In this document: one piece after another, positions 36,356 through 47,467 of the stretch
How the letters are laid out: each line of letters starts with the position of its first letter
Position numbering within the stretch: position 1 is the stretch's first letter
Assembly (NCBI RefSeq): GCF_013368755.1
Contig: NC_049563.1
Coordinates: 248,001 to 312,000, forward strand
DNA length: 64,000 bases
From: Talaromyces rugulosus
Lineage: Eukaryota; Ascomycota; Eurotiomycetes; Eurotiales; Trichocomaceae
Direction of reading: 5' to 3'
Program-made: the position numbers and the translations under genes
Notes under the pieces: generated by a model
The model's input: only the letters and a program-made list of their open reading frames with translations
What the model was told of the DNA's origin: nothing
Database searches by the model: none

Positions 36356-38001
36356 ATGAAGAATGAGTTTAGCCTCGATGAGGAGGCTAGGAACCTCTCT
36401 TCAGAGTATCGCCAGTATCTTATCAACCGACATGGCACCGTCGAGCTGGATCCAATGCCTGACATGAACGATGCTGATCCATACAACTGGCCAAAATGGA
36501 AGGTATACTTTGATCCATTATCTCGTCATTGGCCATTGATCAAGACACTGAAATTGTATTAGAAAGTCATCAACCTTATCCTTGTCGCATTCCACGCCTT
36601 AATGGGAACTTTCACAGCCGCCGCAATTCAGTCTGCCTTTGTCCCAATCTCAGAAGACCTCGGTGTGAGCGTCCAGCGAGCTAGTTATCTGACATCTCTA
36701 GTCATTGCTATCTTGGGTGGCGCGCCTCTTTTCTGGCGACCACTCTCTGATCGCTATGGTCGGCGACCAATCTTTCTACTCTCTCTCATTTGCAGTCTAG
36801 TCGGCAACATTGGCTGTGCAAACAGCTATTCCTATGGTACAATGGGACTGTGTCGAGCCATCACCGCCTTTTTTATAAGTCCTGCTGCCGCCATTGGAAG
36901 TGCTGTCGTTGTCGAGACGTTTTTCAAAAGTCAACGAGCTAGGTATATGGGTATCTGGACGATTATGGTCACACTCGGTGTACCGGTTTCTCCACTCATC
37001 TTTGGATTTGTCGCCGATCGCGTGGGATATAGGTGGATCTATTATATTCTTGCTATTGTATGGAATTGGCACATACAACTAAAAAGTCTTGTTGCTAATT
37101 GTGATGCAGACCAACTCAGTACAATTTATCCTTTATTTGTTCCTGGGCCCTGAAACAAGGTACATTCGCAACCAGAACGCTCCCTCGATCGAATCCACCG
37201 TGAAAGGAAACTACTTCAAATTCAAACGAATTGACCCACGTCCTCTTACCATCAACGACTTTATACATCCGCTCAGCTTCGTGTTTCGCCCCTGTATCTT
37301 CATTCCCGCCGCGGCTTACGCGATGATCTTCCTCTGGGGCAGTATCATGACAACAATCGAGATCCCCCAGCTGTATCCCGTCAAATATGGCCTGAACACC
37401 GAGCAAGTTGGTCTACAAAACATCAGCATTATTATCGGGTCATTGATTGGTGAACAAATCGGGGGTATTCTCTCAGATAAATGGATGGCGCGCGGATGGC
37501 AACAGAAACAGGAGCACCAGAGCGACGAACCCGTGGAGCCTGAATACCGGCTTTGGCTGAGCTACATCGGGCATGCTCTCACTATCTGTGGTGTTATCGT
37601 ATTTTGCGTCCAGTTCGAAAAGTCCTCGTCGTGGAATGTTACTCCCCTGGTTGGTGCCGCGATTGCTGCCGCAGGGAACCAGATTGTGACAACGGTGAAT
37701 ATCACATATGCTGTGGATTGCTATCGGGAAGAAGCCGGCAGTGTAGGCGTGTTTATTACCTTTGTCAGGCAGGTGTGGGGGTTTATTGGTCCTTTCTGGT
37801 GAGTTTGTTTTTTTTTGGTTTTTTTTTTTTACAAACCTATATGCTCTCCAATCGGAACTGACTGATGGGTATAGGTTCCCGGAAATGTTTGAGAATGTCG
37901 GCTTTTACGGAGGAGCTGGAATTGCGACGGCGTTGCTGGTGGCAGTGAGCGTTGTGCCAACTGTGATTTTGCAGTGGCGTGGTCATGGCTGGAGGAAATA
38001 G
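36356..38001 (+). CDS. MFS transporter (DHA1 type)
   Basis: Exons 36356-36502, 36563-37057, 37110-37798 and 37875-38001; 1458 nt, 485 residues. The N-terminus carries DADPYNWPKWK, the 'dPxNWp.wkk' motif common to fungal DHA1 transporters, joined to KVINLILVAFHALMGTFTAA (TM1). Motif A appears as RPLSDRYGRRPIFLLS between TM2 and TM3; VETFFKSQRARYMGIWTIMV and PLIFGFVADRVGYRWIYYIL mark TM4-TM6. The second half has GEQIGGILSDKWMARG and SWNVTPLVGAAIAAAGNQIV, with VDCYREEAGSVGVFITFVRQ near the end. This is the class of drug:proton antiporters and HOL1/FLR1-like proteins. The divergent P450 makes export of, or resistance to, a shared compound plausible. Confidence 0.92.
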
Positions 38002-38499
38002 TCATTTTAATTTTTAATACCTATGGTTGATTTGTTTGCTTGTCTCTTAAGAAGATACGGTATATCTCGTTGAATTCAACATATGAATTGCTCTGTCGCT
38101 ATAACCCTAACCCACTGGCCATCAGCTGAAGCATTCTACATGTAACCAACACCAATCATGAATTTGCATTCCAAGAATAATTCAGCTTAAATTCTGAATT
38201 ATTAATCCTCGAAAGATGTAGTATGTAACTAAAACGAGGCACCCATTAGGGTTAGGGCCTGGTACATTTCTGGTATGAAAGTCTACTTCTCCGGCGTAAA
38301 ATTCTTGCTGTTTTTAATCCAATGAATGAGCCACCTCAAGTAATATGGTATATATAGTTCAATGGCTAAATTTATTCTTGACCTAGGCTTAGGGATATTG
38401 ACAGATTTCCAGAGTTAAAGGAGCGAGACTCAAAGCCAATTCATTTAAATAGTATTCCGTGTTTATATAATAGTTGAGTTAAAAAAAAAACGTGAGTAT
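38002..38499. other. Intergenic with telomere-like dimers and a hairpin
   Basis: Contains TAACCCTAACCC (38102-38113) and TTAGGGTTAGGG (38246-38257) in opposite orientations, with a perfect 10-bp stem-loop between them (38176-38203). Confidence 0.7.
38176..38203. repeat. Perfect 10-bp stem, 8-nt loop
   Basis: AATAATTCAG and its reverse complement CTGAATTATT flank CTTAAATT. It lies midway between the two telomere-like dimers. Confidence 0.7.
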
Positions 38500-41400
38500 T
38501 TAGTAGCAAGATAAAAATGCTTGCCTAGTCCAATCCAGACCACTTCTGATAGGGACACTGAACTTTCTGTCCGCGTCTACAAAATTGCCACGAAGCATAC
38601 GTACGAGGTCCATCTCTTGATTTAAGTCCTCTTCCTTCCCATCGATATCAGCATCCCAGATCCTCCATCCACCCTCTCGAGAAATCTTCCAGCGAATTAC
38701 TACAGGTGCCGGGGGAGCCGCTGATGTCTCGCCATCTCGTGGTTGTCTCATCGGCCATGGTTTCGTAGTGAGATACAAGAACAGCTCGTGATCCTTCGAT
38801 GATCCGGCTTGGTACATCAATCTTGGGTCTCTCCCTGAGAAGGAAGGGAAATATATTGGTTCTCGCAAGACCTGCACCGTCTTCATGACTGCGCTACCTT
38901 CTACTTGGCCTAGCGCCTCCACCACTGACGATGACTCCTTGTATAAACTGAACTTGATGAGTTTTGGTCTACAAGTTAGTGGTGGGAGTGAGACAACCAA
39001 TTCATCCTCGCCCCAATAGGTGAGTGTCTCATTCAGCGGGTGTGTCTCAAGGCGTTCCGTGATTCTGTATGTAACTTGTTGAGCAAGGCCGCAACTCTTC
39101 AACCAACTAGCGGGGTCTCGGCCATAGGCGAAAGAATACGTCGAAAGGGTCAACTGGCAGCTATGTTCATGTCGCAGCCTGAAGGACGTATCCAAACAGT
39201 AGAGGTATTTTCCACAAGTAGAGAAACGTAGTTCTGTTTCATGTCAATTCAGTGGGCAAAACATTTGATAGATTGCTCCTGCGATGGGCGAGTACGTACG
39301 TCGAAATAAGATATATGCATGCTCAGATTTCAAATCGCCTGGTAGGCGCTCGATCCGCCAGCCGTCTATATCGCAAACAGAACTGGGGACGAGAGCGCGT
39401 ACTCCCGGATAGCTCCAAATCACGATAGGAAACTGAGGATGGAAAGTATATGAAAATCCTCTAATATCCCGAGTGTATTTATCGAACAAAGCCCATAGAG
39501 GTGGAATTGATTCCCCCACTAAACGAGTGCCTGCAGTTGCTGCTTTCCAACTAGAATATTGGTTATCCTCTCTGTTGTCATAGCTGAAATTAGATGCTGT
39601 CTCCACATCAGAGTTCTCATTTCCATACGAATAGTAACCCAAGTCTGAATCTGAGCTGTCATTTTCGTCATCGCTAGAGAATTTATCAGAACCATCGTCT
39701 AAATCACGATCGAATTTGTCATCTTCATCGGTGTTCTGATGTCCCCGGAACAAATGAAAGAGAGACACATTTCTGTGAAAGGTTACCACATTATCCTTCC
39801 ATGCTACTCTCCAGGGAGCTTTCAGTGAACTCTTTGGCCACTGAGTTGGAGCCTCAGACACATTGCTACACCCGTCAACTATCTGCTCGAGGCGCAACAA
39901 AAACTCATCAAGATTCCACATTTCAATTTTGGAATCCTTGGTGCGATAACAAACCGACATCCCTTTCCTGCAAAGGGGAGACCTTTGCAACGCTAACTCA
40001 AAATGTTGTTCAATCGGATTCCTCTTAGAGAAGATAGGAATTCTATAATAGTAAAATTTTTGTTGTGTCGCCTCTTCAAGTAGTCCCATCCGGTAACTGC
40101 ACAGAAGTTCAACATGCAGTCCATTCTTATAAAAGAGTGGTGGATTTGTCCAGATATCGGATATTTCTCCGATATTTGATTTTACACCAACATTGAAAAC
40201 TCGAATGCCGTCTGACTGGACAGGATGAGCTCCAAGATGTGACTTCATCTTGTTGAGGGAAACACATTGATCCAGAACGCCGGGATAAATAGCAAGAACT
40301 TTATGCCAGTCACTTAAGAAGGAGCAGAAGTCCTGGTCAAGTTTCTCCCCAACTAGACTTCCACGAAGCCATTTAGGTAAAGGTACTCCCAAGCCATCAT
40401 CTTCGCTTATTGTGGGATCGTCGAGACACATTTTAAAATATCCCGAATTTTCTTTGCACCTACAGAAAAGATGGGGAGCAGTGTAGGTCTGTATTCCTAC
40501 AGACGTCCAAAAGTTCGAGCTCACTAAAAAGGCGCAGACATCTCTAAAGAGCTCTTTGGAAGGGGAAGTGTCGTAAAGGTGTTGAAACCAGAATGTTGCT
40601 GCATATTTGAGGAATGCATCGCGCTCATCATTTGCATCCAAGAGCGCCTTAATATTTGAAACGGACTTATAGCGGTCATATCTGAGGAACCATAGACAGT
40701 CGAGGCCGATTTCCAACGAGGCGTCAGTGGGATTGACAAAAAATTCTCGCAAATACGCAATCTTGTTCGGTTCAGATTGTCCAATGCTCGTATTGATCGG
40801 CAAGTCTTCCATATCCTGAAGGAAAAAGTCGTAGAGTGTTTTGTGGAACAGCTTGACCTTGCAGCAAGTCTCATCTTCGGAAGATCGATCGGATACAACG
40901 AAGGACCCACACAACTCCTTTATCTTTTGTATAGACGTAACATGGTATCTACAATGATGGGTCGCACCGTGCTCAATAGCAAGGGCATTGAGAAGCTCCC
41001 TCCATGTAATTGATTGGATGCTACCGATGAGAAACATAAAGGTACGTCTATATACTTATTAGCTTTCACCATCTATACAACGTTATCAGAAATTATACTG
41101 ACCTCACGAGACTTCGCTCTATCTTCGATTTCTCGCATAATTTTAGCAAAGTGCGGACGAAATATCCATTGAGACTTTGTGGAAATTCATGCAAAACTTT
41201 CGGAATATCAGCGTAACAGGTGATACCTTCACCACCCAGAGTATCCATCAGGAATTTTGCGTAGACGAAGCTCCCATCGCAGGATCTAACCCGGTCGTCA
41301 ATATCACTGAAGTCGATTGGCGACGAGTCACCAATCTCATTCAACTTCAGATTGAAATCCGGCTGTCAAGAACATCTTGATATCTGCAGAAATGATTGAC

Positions 41401-42149
41401 AGACTAGGGCATATCTCAACTGCATGAAGCTTCAGCATCATGTTGCGGATCATTCCGTCGTCCCGACTTGTAAAAAACCATTTTACCATGCCACGACGTG
41501 GTGCAGTTGCGACGTAGAACAATGTTTCTCGCATGTTCTTCTCATTTTGGCACTCGTCAAGCCCATCAATAATCAAGTAGACGAGACTGCGTTGCTCTAA
41601 GAGAGCGCAGAAGAATTGTTCCACCAGCTCGTCACTCAGATACTTCACGTTGAACCGGGACATTTCACCCCTGTATAAGTCGAGTACTCTTTCCGGAATA
41701 TCAATCTGTGGGTAATAAATCAACTGATTTGTGAGTGATCGAATGCCATTTAGTACGTCACGTCGGGTTGAGTCACTAAATGAATAACTGCAATATGCTG
41801 TTTTGTGGCCTGTGTCGTTCAAGTGCTCAACTACAGCTGACGAGAGCACGGATTTACCAGACCCTACAGGAGCGTTGTACCATAGGATCTTGTGGCTGTC
41901 TAACAAGGAATCGCGCCAACTCCGAAACCTTTCGTCATCAAACATCCATGAGCATGTTTCGCCGTGCCTGCGTATAAGGTTAGTTTTAAAGTCGTCACGA
42001 ACGTCAAGATCCATGCCGGCACTGATAGAGTCACTAATCGCGCGCTTGAGGTTGTCTCTTTCAAATATGCTGCCGGTGGGGTTAAGCAGGTTGATTTCTT
42101 TCTCAGTGACAATGGTTAAAAGTTCCTTAGCATATGCAGATGCTGACAA
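38500..42149 (-). CDS. NACHT-like NTPase (NLR-type) protein, probably 5'-truncated and perhaps frameshifted
   Basis: The P-loop WYNAPVGSGKSVLSSAVVEH and the Walker B SLVYLIIDGLDECQN mark a NACHT NTPase of the fungal NLR kind (heterokaryon incompatibility or immune-like receptors). Downstream are DGSFVYAKFLMDTL, RSLVR|RTFMFLIGSI (55-bp intron 41048-41102), LFHKTLYDFFLQDM, and a C-terminal beta-rich region with LRFSTCGKYLYCLDTSF after a 66-bp intron (39234-39299) that removes a TGA at 39244. Problem one: there is no ATG between the upstream stop and the Met at 42012-42014, so the N-terminal effector domain is missing. Problem two: near 41345-41420 the frame changes by one; a 58-bp intron (41363-41420, weak donor GTTGAG) would repair it, but removed residues (ISADIKMFL) look coding. 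Hence a frameshift is as likely. Confidence 0.7.
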
Positions 42150-42547
42150 CCAACCGAGTTGAATCGTTCGATAGTGCTATGATATCTCGCATCCACCTTT
42201 CCCTCGGATACAGCCCGCCAGACGTCGACACCCGCCGGAAACTTTGGCTGCAGCTATTGCACTCCATTCCCTCTGATGAGATTGAGCTAGACCTTGACGA
42301 TGATGTTGATGGCCTCGCGATAGCCAATATGAACGGTAGACAGATTGCTAATACTGTCAATACAGCGAAAACCATTGCACGTTTTGAACAGAAACCACTT
42401 CAGCTACGCCATATACATACTGTCCTTGATGTATGTGCTGCTTTCGACCAGAAATTAAAGCGACCGCCAACAGCCGATCCAGTCAGGAACAGCCACAAAC
42501 CGTTCATGATTTCGAGGAAGAATTCGATTCTTAACGATGACAAGTAA
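42134..42547 (+). pseudogene. 3' remnant of an AAA-type ATPase gene
   Basis: Open frame beginning MLTTNRVESFDSAMISRIHL, the sensor-1/arginine-finger region of AAA ATPases (TTNR followed by SRI), then PDVDTRRKLWLQLL and NGRQIANTVNTAKTIA, the helical lid. It ends normally (KNSILNDDK, stop at 42545-42547). Walker A and B and the N-terminal part are absent: immediately upstream lies the 5' end of the NACHT gene on the other strand, sharing 42134-42149. The fungal family to which it belongs normally exceeds 500 residues. It could be a last exon after the GCAG at 42130-42133 only if the rest of the gene existed upstream, which it does not. Confidence 0.75.
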
Positions 42548-43453
42548 ACATTTGAAAAGAAGACCAACATTCTCAGGTGTTCTTTGCTGGTCTAACTAAA
42601 TGGCACATGTAATATCATGTATCAATCCATGAACATGGAACAATTTCATCTGTTATTAGGTCCGTACATGGATGCCCTACTACATGTATTTATGAGAAAT
42701 GGAACTTACGTATACTATTTTCGAAATTCCAATAGTCTAAATAGATATGATGACAAACTTGTTTACTTCAATCTAAAGTCGAATGGTTATCATTCGATAA
42801 TTATAACCCTAGTGGCCCATGCATTGAATTAACAAATCAGATGGGTTTCGTGTATAAGTATTATATATATTAACTTGATATTAAGATAGTTTTCAAATTA
42901 TAAATAATACAAAATAACTTGTAATAACAATACAATCTATGTAAATATATTTTACTAAACCTTAATGTTATAACATCTAATTGAAAAGAGCTATACTTAA
43001 ATACCGCTCGTCAGGCTGGCAAGCCACTAGAGCTAGATCAGGACAGACAATCTCTTTCTCGCACGATATTATTATTATTTGACATAGGAGAGGCAGATTA
43101 TTAATACAAAGAATTAAGGAAGAAGAAAAAAACCCACAAAGATAAGAGAAAAACAAGAACAACTGAGAATATACCGATCCGGTGATAATATCATGTATAG
43201 TAATCCGACAAAACAACAAGTCACAAGACTCCGACGTCATCGTCTTATAGCACCGAAAAACACAGTCCAAGGAGATATCATGATTGGAAATCAAACTCGG
43301 CAGTGATGATGCTCCGCCGGCTCTCGATGTCGTGATTGTCTCCCCCTCCGCTCCCACTACAATTTGTCATCACCCCACGATAACTATATGAAGCCCAATC
43401 CTGGCTGTATTCTCCAATACTGTTAGAACAAAATATAGAATACTCTAACAAAA
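42548..43453. other. Intergenic, AT-rich
   Basis: 906 bp. 42840-42980 is almost entirely A/T. A 126-codon minus-strand frame at 42977-43357 has no recognisable domain. Confidence 0.5.
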
Positions 43454-44779
43454 ATGACGGAGCGCAAGTTGCATTTGACCGCGTTCATGCGGCCGGTCAG
43501 TCTACACACCGGCGCATGGAGGTATCCCGGCGCCTACGCAGACGCGAATTTCAACTTTGAGCACCTGAAGTCTTTCATCCAGAAGCTCGAAGCTGCCAAG
43601 TTTGATGCCTTCTTCATGGCAGATCACCTCGCTGTTCTGAATATGCCAATTGAAGCACTCAAACGCAGTCATACGGTCACCTCGTTCGAGCCATTTACCT
43701 TATTGTCGGCGCTTTCATCTGTTACTAGTAAGATCGGGCTTGCTGCAACAGCATCAACTACTTACGACGAACCTTACCATATCGCTCGTCGGTTTGCATC
43801 GCTGGACCACCTCAGCAACGGTCGCGCCGCCTGGAACATTGTCACAACGGGGAATCCCGAGGCATCAAAAAACTTTGGCAAGGAAGAGCACCTCGAACAT
43901 GACGAGCGATACAAACGGGCGAGGGAATTTTATGACGTTGTTACGGGGCTGTGGGACAGCTTTGCCGATGACGCTTTCATCCGTGATCAGGCGTCGGGGA
44001 TATATTTCGATCCTGAGAAACTACATGTTCTCAACCACAAGGGCGACAATTTGCAAGTACGGGGTCCCCTGAATATAGCACGCCCTGTTCAAGGCTGGCC
44101 GGTCATTGTACAGGCAGGCCAGTCGGAACCGGGCAGACAGCTGGCTGCTGAAACGGCCGAGGCTGTCTTTTGCGCGCCAATAGACATCGAAGCTGCAAAG
44201 GCACTGTATGCAGATATCAAGGGCCGTGCAACGGCAGCAGGCCGCGATCGCAATCATTTGAAAATCCTTCCAGCAGCCTTTGTCGTCATTGGAGACACAG
44301 TAGAAGACGCCAAAGCCAAGCGTCTCGCTGTCGATAGTCTTGTCCACTATGAAAGTGCCATCGCCTCGTTGTCAGTGACACTGGGTACCGATGCGTCAGG
44401 CTTCGACCCGGATGGTCCTCTTCCGACTGATCTGCCAGAAACCAATGCAACCAAGACCGGTCGTGAATCTGTGCTCAGGCTCGCCGCGAAAGAAAATCTT
44501 ACAGTCCGCCAACTTGCACAGAGACAAGGAGGATATGGCGGGCTGGCCTTCGTTGGGACACCAGAAACCGTCGCAGAAGAAATGGGTACCTGGCTGCGTG
44601 AGGAGGCAGCCGATGGATTCACAGTTGTAGTCCCGTTTGTGCCTCAAGGTATAGACGACGTAACGCTGCGACTGGTGCCTGAGCTCCAACGCCGGGGACT
44701 TTTCCGCAACGAGTATGAAGGGACGACATTGCGAGAACACCTTGGTCTTCCACGGCCGAACAATAAGTTTTTCCCCTAA
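43454..44779 (+). CDS. Flavin-dependent monooxygenase, LLM class (NtaA/SnaA/DszA family)
   Basis: Single-exon protein of 441 residues, the typical size. Luciferase-like TIM barrel that uses FMNH2 from a separate reductase; family members oxidise nitrilotriacetate, dibenzothiophene sulfone, pristinamycin precursors and similar compounds. Seen: the N-terminal LHLTAFMRPVSLHTGAWRYP, FDAFFMADHLAVL (near residue 55), FEPFTLLSALSSVTSKIGLA, ARRFASLDHLSNGRAAWNIV with VTTGNPEASKNFG right after it (a family hallmark), DERYKRAREFYDVVTGLWDS, RPVQGWPVIVQAGQSEPGRQ and the C-terminal DGFTVVVPFVPQGIDD. Several fungi hold such genes acquired from bacteria; the lack of introns would fit, but this is inference. 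No flavin reductase is next to it. Confidence 0.93.
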   Translation: MTERKLHLTAFMRPVSLHTGAWRYPGAYADANFNFEHLKSFIQKLEAAKFDAFFMADHLAVLNMPIEALKRSHTVTSFEPFTLLSALSSVTSKIGLAATASTTYDEPYHIARRFASLDHLSNGRAAWNIVTTGNPEASKNFGKEEHLEHDERYKRAREFYDVVTGLWDSFADDAFIRDQASGIYFDPEKLHVLNHKGDNLQVRGPLNIARPVQGWPVIVQAGQSEPGRQLAAETAEAVFCAPIDIEAAKALYADIKGRATAAGRDRNHLKILPAAFVVIGDTVEDAKAKRLAVDSLVHYESAIASLSVTLGTDASGFDPDGPLPTDLPETNATKTGRESVLRLAAKENLTVRQLAQRQGGYGGLAFVGTPETVAEEMGTWLREEAADGFTVVVPFVPQGIDDVTLRLVPELQRRGLFRNEYEGTTLREHLGLPRPNNKFFP

Positions 44780-45344
44780 GTCGCATATTCATCGAGTTCT
44801 TTGGTTGTGCCCGTTACGCTGTCTACCAAAGACAGTTTATCAACGTTTAATCTCGATTCTGGCACTTTTTAGCGATGGCACGAATAGATCAGATGTAAAT
44901 GAAACATAATTTTACCGTGTTGAACATTAATCCACGTTGTATACTAATACTGCTCGGCTCCTTTTTCGTTTCCAAACAATTTCTATTAAGCACTCGTTCT
45001 ATTTGAGTCTACGTTTCAGGGCAATCAAGACTTTCTTTATAGGAATCTCTTTGTCGAGCGTTGAAACATGACTGTGCCCAGGCTTAGTATTCTTCTTTAG
45101 AGAACAATAGCGAAACGCTGTTCTTCTGCACGACTGAGAATATCCTCTTTGTCAGTTGGTGGCAAATTTCCCAATAAAGAAATTCTCAGGGTGAATCAAA
45201 ACACTGTATATCTGTATGCAAAGTATTTTCTTCCCCCTCTATGAACTGACAGCTGCAAATCTCCTCGTCTCAGACGAGTTATTGACCTCGAATGCTCTTA
45301 CGGCTGTGAGATACATTTCCCAATAACAGCCCGATGTATTCAAT
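44780..45344. other. Intergenic
   Basis: 565 bp, no feature recognised beyond AT-rich flanks. Confidence 0.45.
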
Positions 45345-45773
45345 ATGCGAACACTCTCACTAATTCTAAGCCTAACCTTTCTAGCCGATCTGTTCAGCAA
45401 GTCACACGCCAATTGGTGTGTTGCGCAAGGACAGGGTGCATGTCAACTCAACATCATGGGAAACCCTGTCTGGACCAATGGCGGGGCCAAGTACGCAATT
45501 ATCTGGACAAACGCAACTATTTACGACCATACGTGCAAGATGTTGGGCTATGTGGAAAAGCCACTGCAGGACGTCGCGATCGATTCACAACTGCCATGGA
45601 CCGTTGTGCTGACCCTGCTCAGGCCAAATTCGCAGTATATCGAATTTTGCTACGCGAGTACGTGTTATGAGGGAAACTTCTGGTGCTCGACCCAAGATGA
45701 GTATGGTACGACGACATTCGAGTGTCTTCACGCATTTACGTGTGCAAGTATGGACAGACTGGCATCCGGTTAA
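45345..45773 (+). CDS. Small cysteine-rich secreted protein
   Basis: Single-exon, 142 residues. A signal peptide is clear (MRTLSLILSLTFLADLFSKS then HANWC; cleavage probably before Asn-Trp). The mature chain of about 120 residues has eight Cys (NWC, GAC, HTC, FC, TC, WC, EC, TC), enough for four disulfides, and two N-glycosylation-type sites (NATIYD and the preceding WTNG context). The order of aromatic residues (WTNGGAKYAIIWTNATIYDH) does not match any family I can name. Size and composition are those of fungal small secreted proteins, including effectors and antimicrobial proteins, but nothing in the sequence decides which. Confidence 0.75.
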   Translation: MRTLSLILSLTFLADLFSKSHANWCVAQGQGACQLNIMGNPVWTNGGAKYAIIWTNATIYDHTCKMLGYVEKPLQDVAIDSQLPWTVVLTLLRPNSQYIEFCYASTCYEGNFWCSTQDEYGTTTFECLHAFTCASMDRLASG

Positions 45774-46966
45774 TAGTATATATTGAACTACATTGTTATA
45801 GACATCGAGTCGGTGAATAAACAAGGTCTTTTGTTGCTATTGATGTGTGTTGGACATGCAAAAATTACTGTATAAAAGTCTTACCGGATTTTAGGTGTTG
45901 GATATTTTTCTTTGGTTTTAGGCTGGCGTCAACTCTCTCAATATTGTCCAGAAGAAATCACCATGGACAAATCTCGCTTTCGTAGCTGATTTGTATTATA
46001 CACGTATAGAGACAAATTTTTGTACCTCTATGTTTATTGAAATCTACAGTTTCCTTTAAAAAGAAGTTTAGATTTATTAGCATTAACCTGGCCTTCATAT
46101 GCTAGGAGCATCACATGTTGTAACATTGAAAATAAGTTCCTTTGTTTCGTTTACTCAAAGCTTTTAGCGTCATAAACCATCATAAGTCATCAGTGTGTGA
46201 GTCATACCGCTTTATCTGATGAAAGCCTAAGAATTCTTTGATCACCAGTGCTACGTCCTCAAACCCTCATTAGCATAAACTTTCCTTCAATGTATTCATC
46301 TGTTGATAGTCTCTGTTTACATAAAATAACAACAGTACTGGGCGATTTCTATGAGGTTGCACTAAGATGAGATTACACTTAAACTGAAGAAATATTGAAA
46401 ATATTCTTCTGGTTATTCTTGCATGTGATCATCATAATCCTCTAGATATTCTATAAAAGATCTAGTTGTTCTGTACAACTAGAGTGCAGGCATCATCTAC
46501 ATGTCTGGGGGACAATGAGCGTAAATTCCGTGAAGTTCCGCCTAAAAATTACAGATTTGTGAAAAACGGAGAAGCCCTACCTCCAACCATCGTTTGCTAT
46601 CTTTGTTTACACCCGCCCGGGCAACGGCCTTGGGCAACAACGGTCTTTTGTCATCAATCGATGCGTCCTTGTGATGGGCACAATAGACCGCTTTCCCTTT
46701 GTGTAGGTCTGATAATACTATTGTCAACTTCTGAAGTTTTGCACTTCATTTTTTTGCAAAAACGAGTCTTGACTTTAGTATTATAAGATTGAAGATGCCA
46801 ATCCTTGTCTAAATACTCTTCAGAACAGCAAACATCCAACCCTTTTACTCCTTATCTTCGAATCTCCTATTACTTATTGATTCAAGATTCAACCCATCCC
46901 AAAACACATCCCAAAACACATCATCTCGACAGTTTCATCTTTCTCTCTACATCGAAAGCCATCAAA
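45774..46966. other. Intergenic, upstream of hypothetical gene
   Basis: 1.2 kb. The final 100 bp hold a duplicated ATCCCAAAACACATC leader (46892-46925) followed by a CT-rich stretch, typical of a fungal 5' UTR. Confidence 0.5.
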
Positions 46967-47467
46967 ATGGCTCGTACTTCCATCCGCAACAACACCAACA
47001 TTTCGTTCAACTTCTACCAATCAGGCCCGGGTCCAAAAAGGGTCCGCAGACGCTCCTCCCGATACTATCCCCGGAGGTTTGAGCAGCGAACAGCGGATCT
47101 GGAAGACAGTATTAATTATCGCGAACAAGATTGGCCTTTCAGTTTCCCACGAAACAAGAATCCTCACGGTCCGCGTCAAAAACCTAAAAAGGTCTCACCG
47201 ACTCGGAGCAGTACAGAGCTCAAGGACGACGTGTTTGGTACTTTTGCGATGATGGAGGAAAGACTGAACCATCATCGCTCGAATTTCATGGCCACACAAG
47301 ATCGTTGTGCCCTCATGTTGGCGCAGATTTTTGAGGAAGCTATTCCGATCCTGCAATCCCAAATCGATGAAGCCGCTTCCTTATTGGCTATACAAGACGT
47401 GGATATGGCTGATGCGCCGCCAGTTCTTGACGTGGATGACGACGGAGACTGGTGTATGGTTTTGTGA
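46967..47467 (+). CDS. Hypothetical protein, basic N-terminus and acidic tail
   Basis: Single-exon, 166 residues from ATG 46967, which follows ATCAAAATGG. Residues 20-40 are strongly basic (GPKRVRRRSSRYYPRRFEQR), as in a nuclear localisation or nucleic-acid-binding patch; a second basic stretch is RQKPKKVSPTR. The middle is helical (DDVFGTFAMMEERLNHHRSN, LAQIFEEAIPILQSQIDEAA) and the C-terminus acidic (DVDMADAPPVLDVDDDGDW). No known domain is recognised. An open frame continues upstream to 46805 without an ATG, which I treat as 5' UTR because of its CT-rich, repetitive composition. Confidence 0.6.
   Translation: MARTSIRNNTNISFNFYQSGPGPKRVRRRSSRYYPRRFEQRTADLEDSINYREQDWPFSFPRNKNPHGPRQKPKKVSPTRSSTELKDDVFGTFAMMEERLNHHRSNFMATQDRCALMLAQIFEEAIPILQSQIDEAASLLAIQDVDMADAPPVLDVDDDGDWCMVL

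Noticed and set aside
39244..39246. In-frame TGA in the NACHT gene
   Set aside because: A standard 66-bp intron (39234-39299, donor GTACGT, acceptor CAG) removes it and joins sequence with the expected pattern, so it is not evidence of a pseudogene.
42977..43357. 126-codon minus-strand frame opposite the LLM monooxygenase promoter
   Set aside because: Starts without a good ATG, lacks any domain and lies in AT-rich DNA.
46466..46786. 106-codon frame between the secreted protein and the hypothetical gene
   Set aside because: No conserved features and starts in AT-rich flank; ends in a hydrophobic but unpatterned tail.
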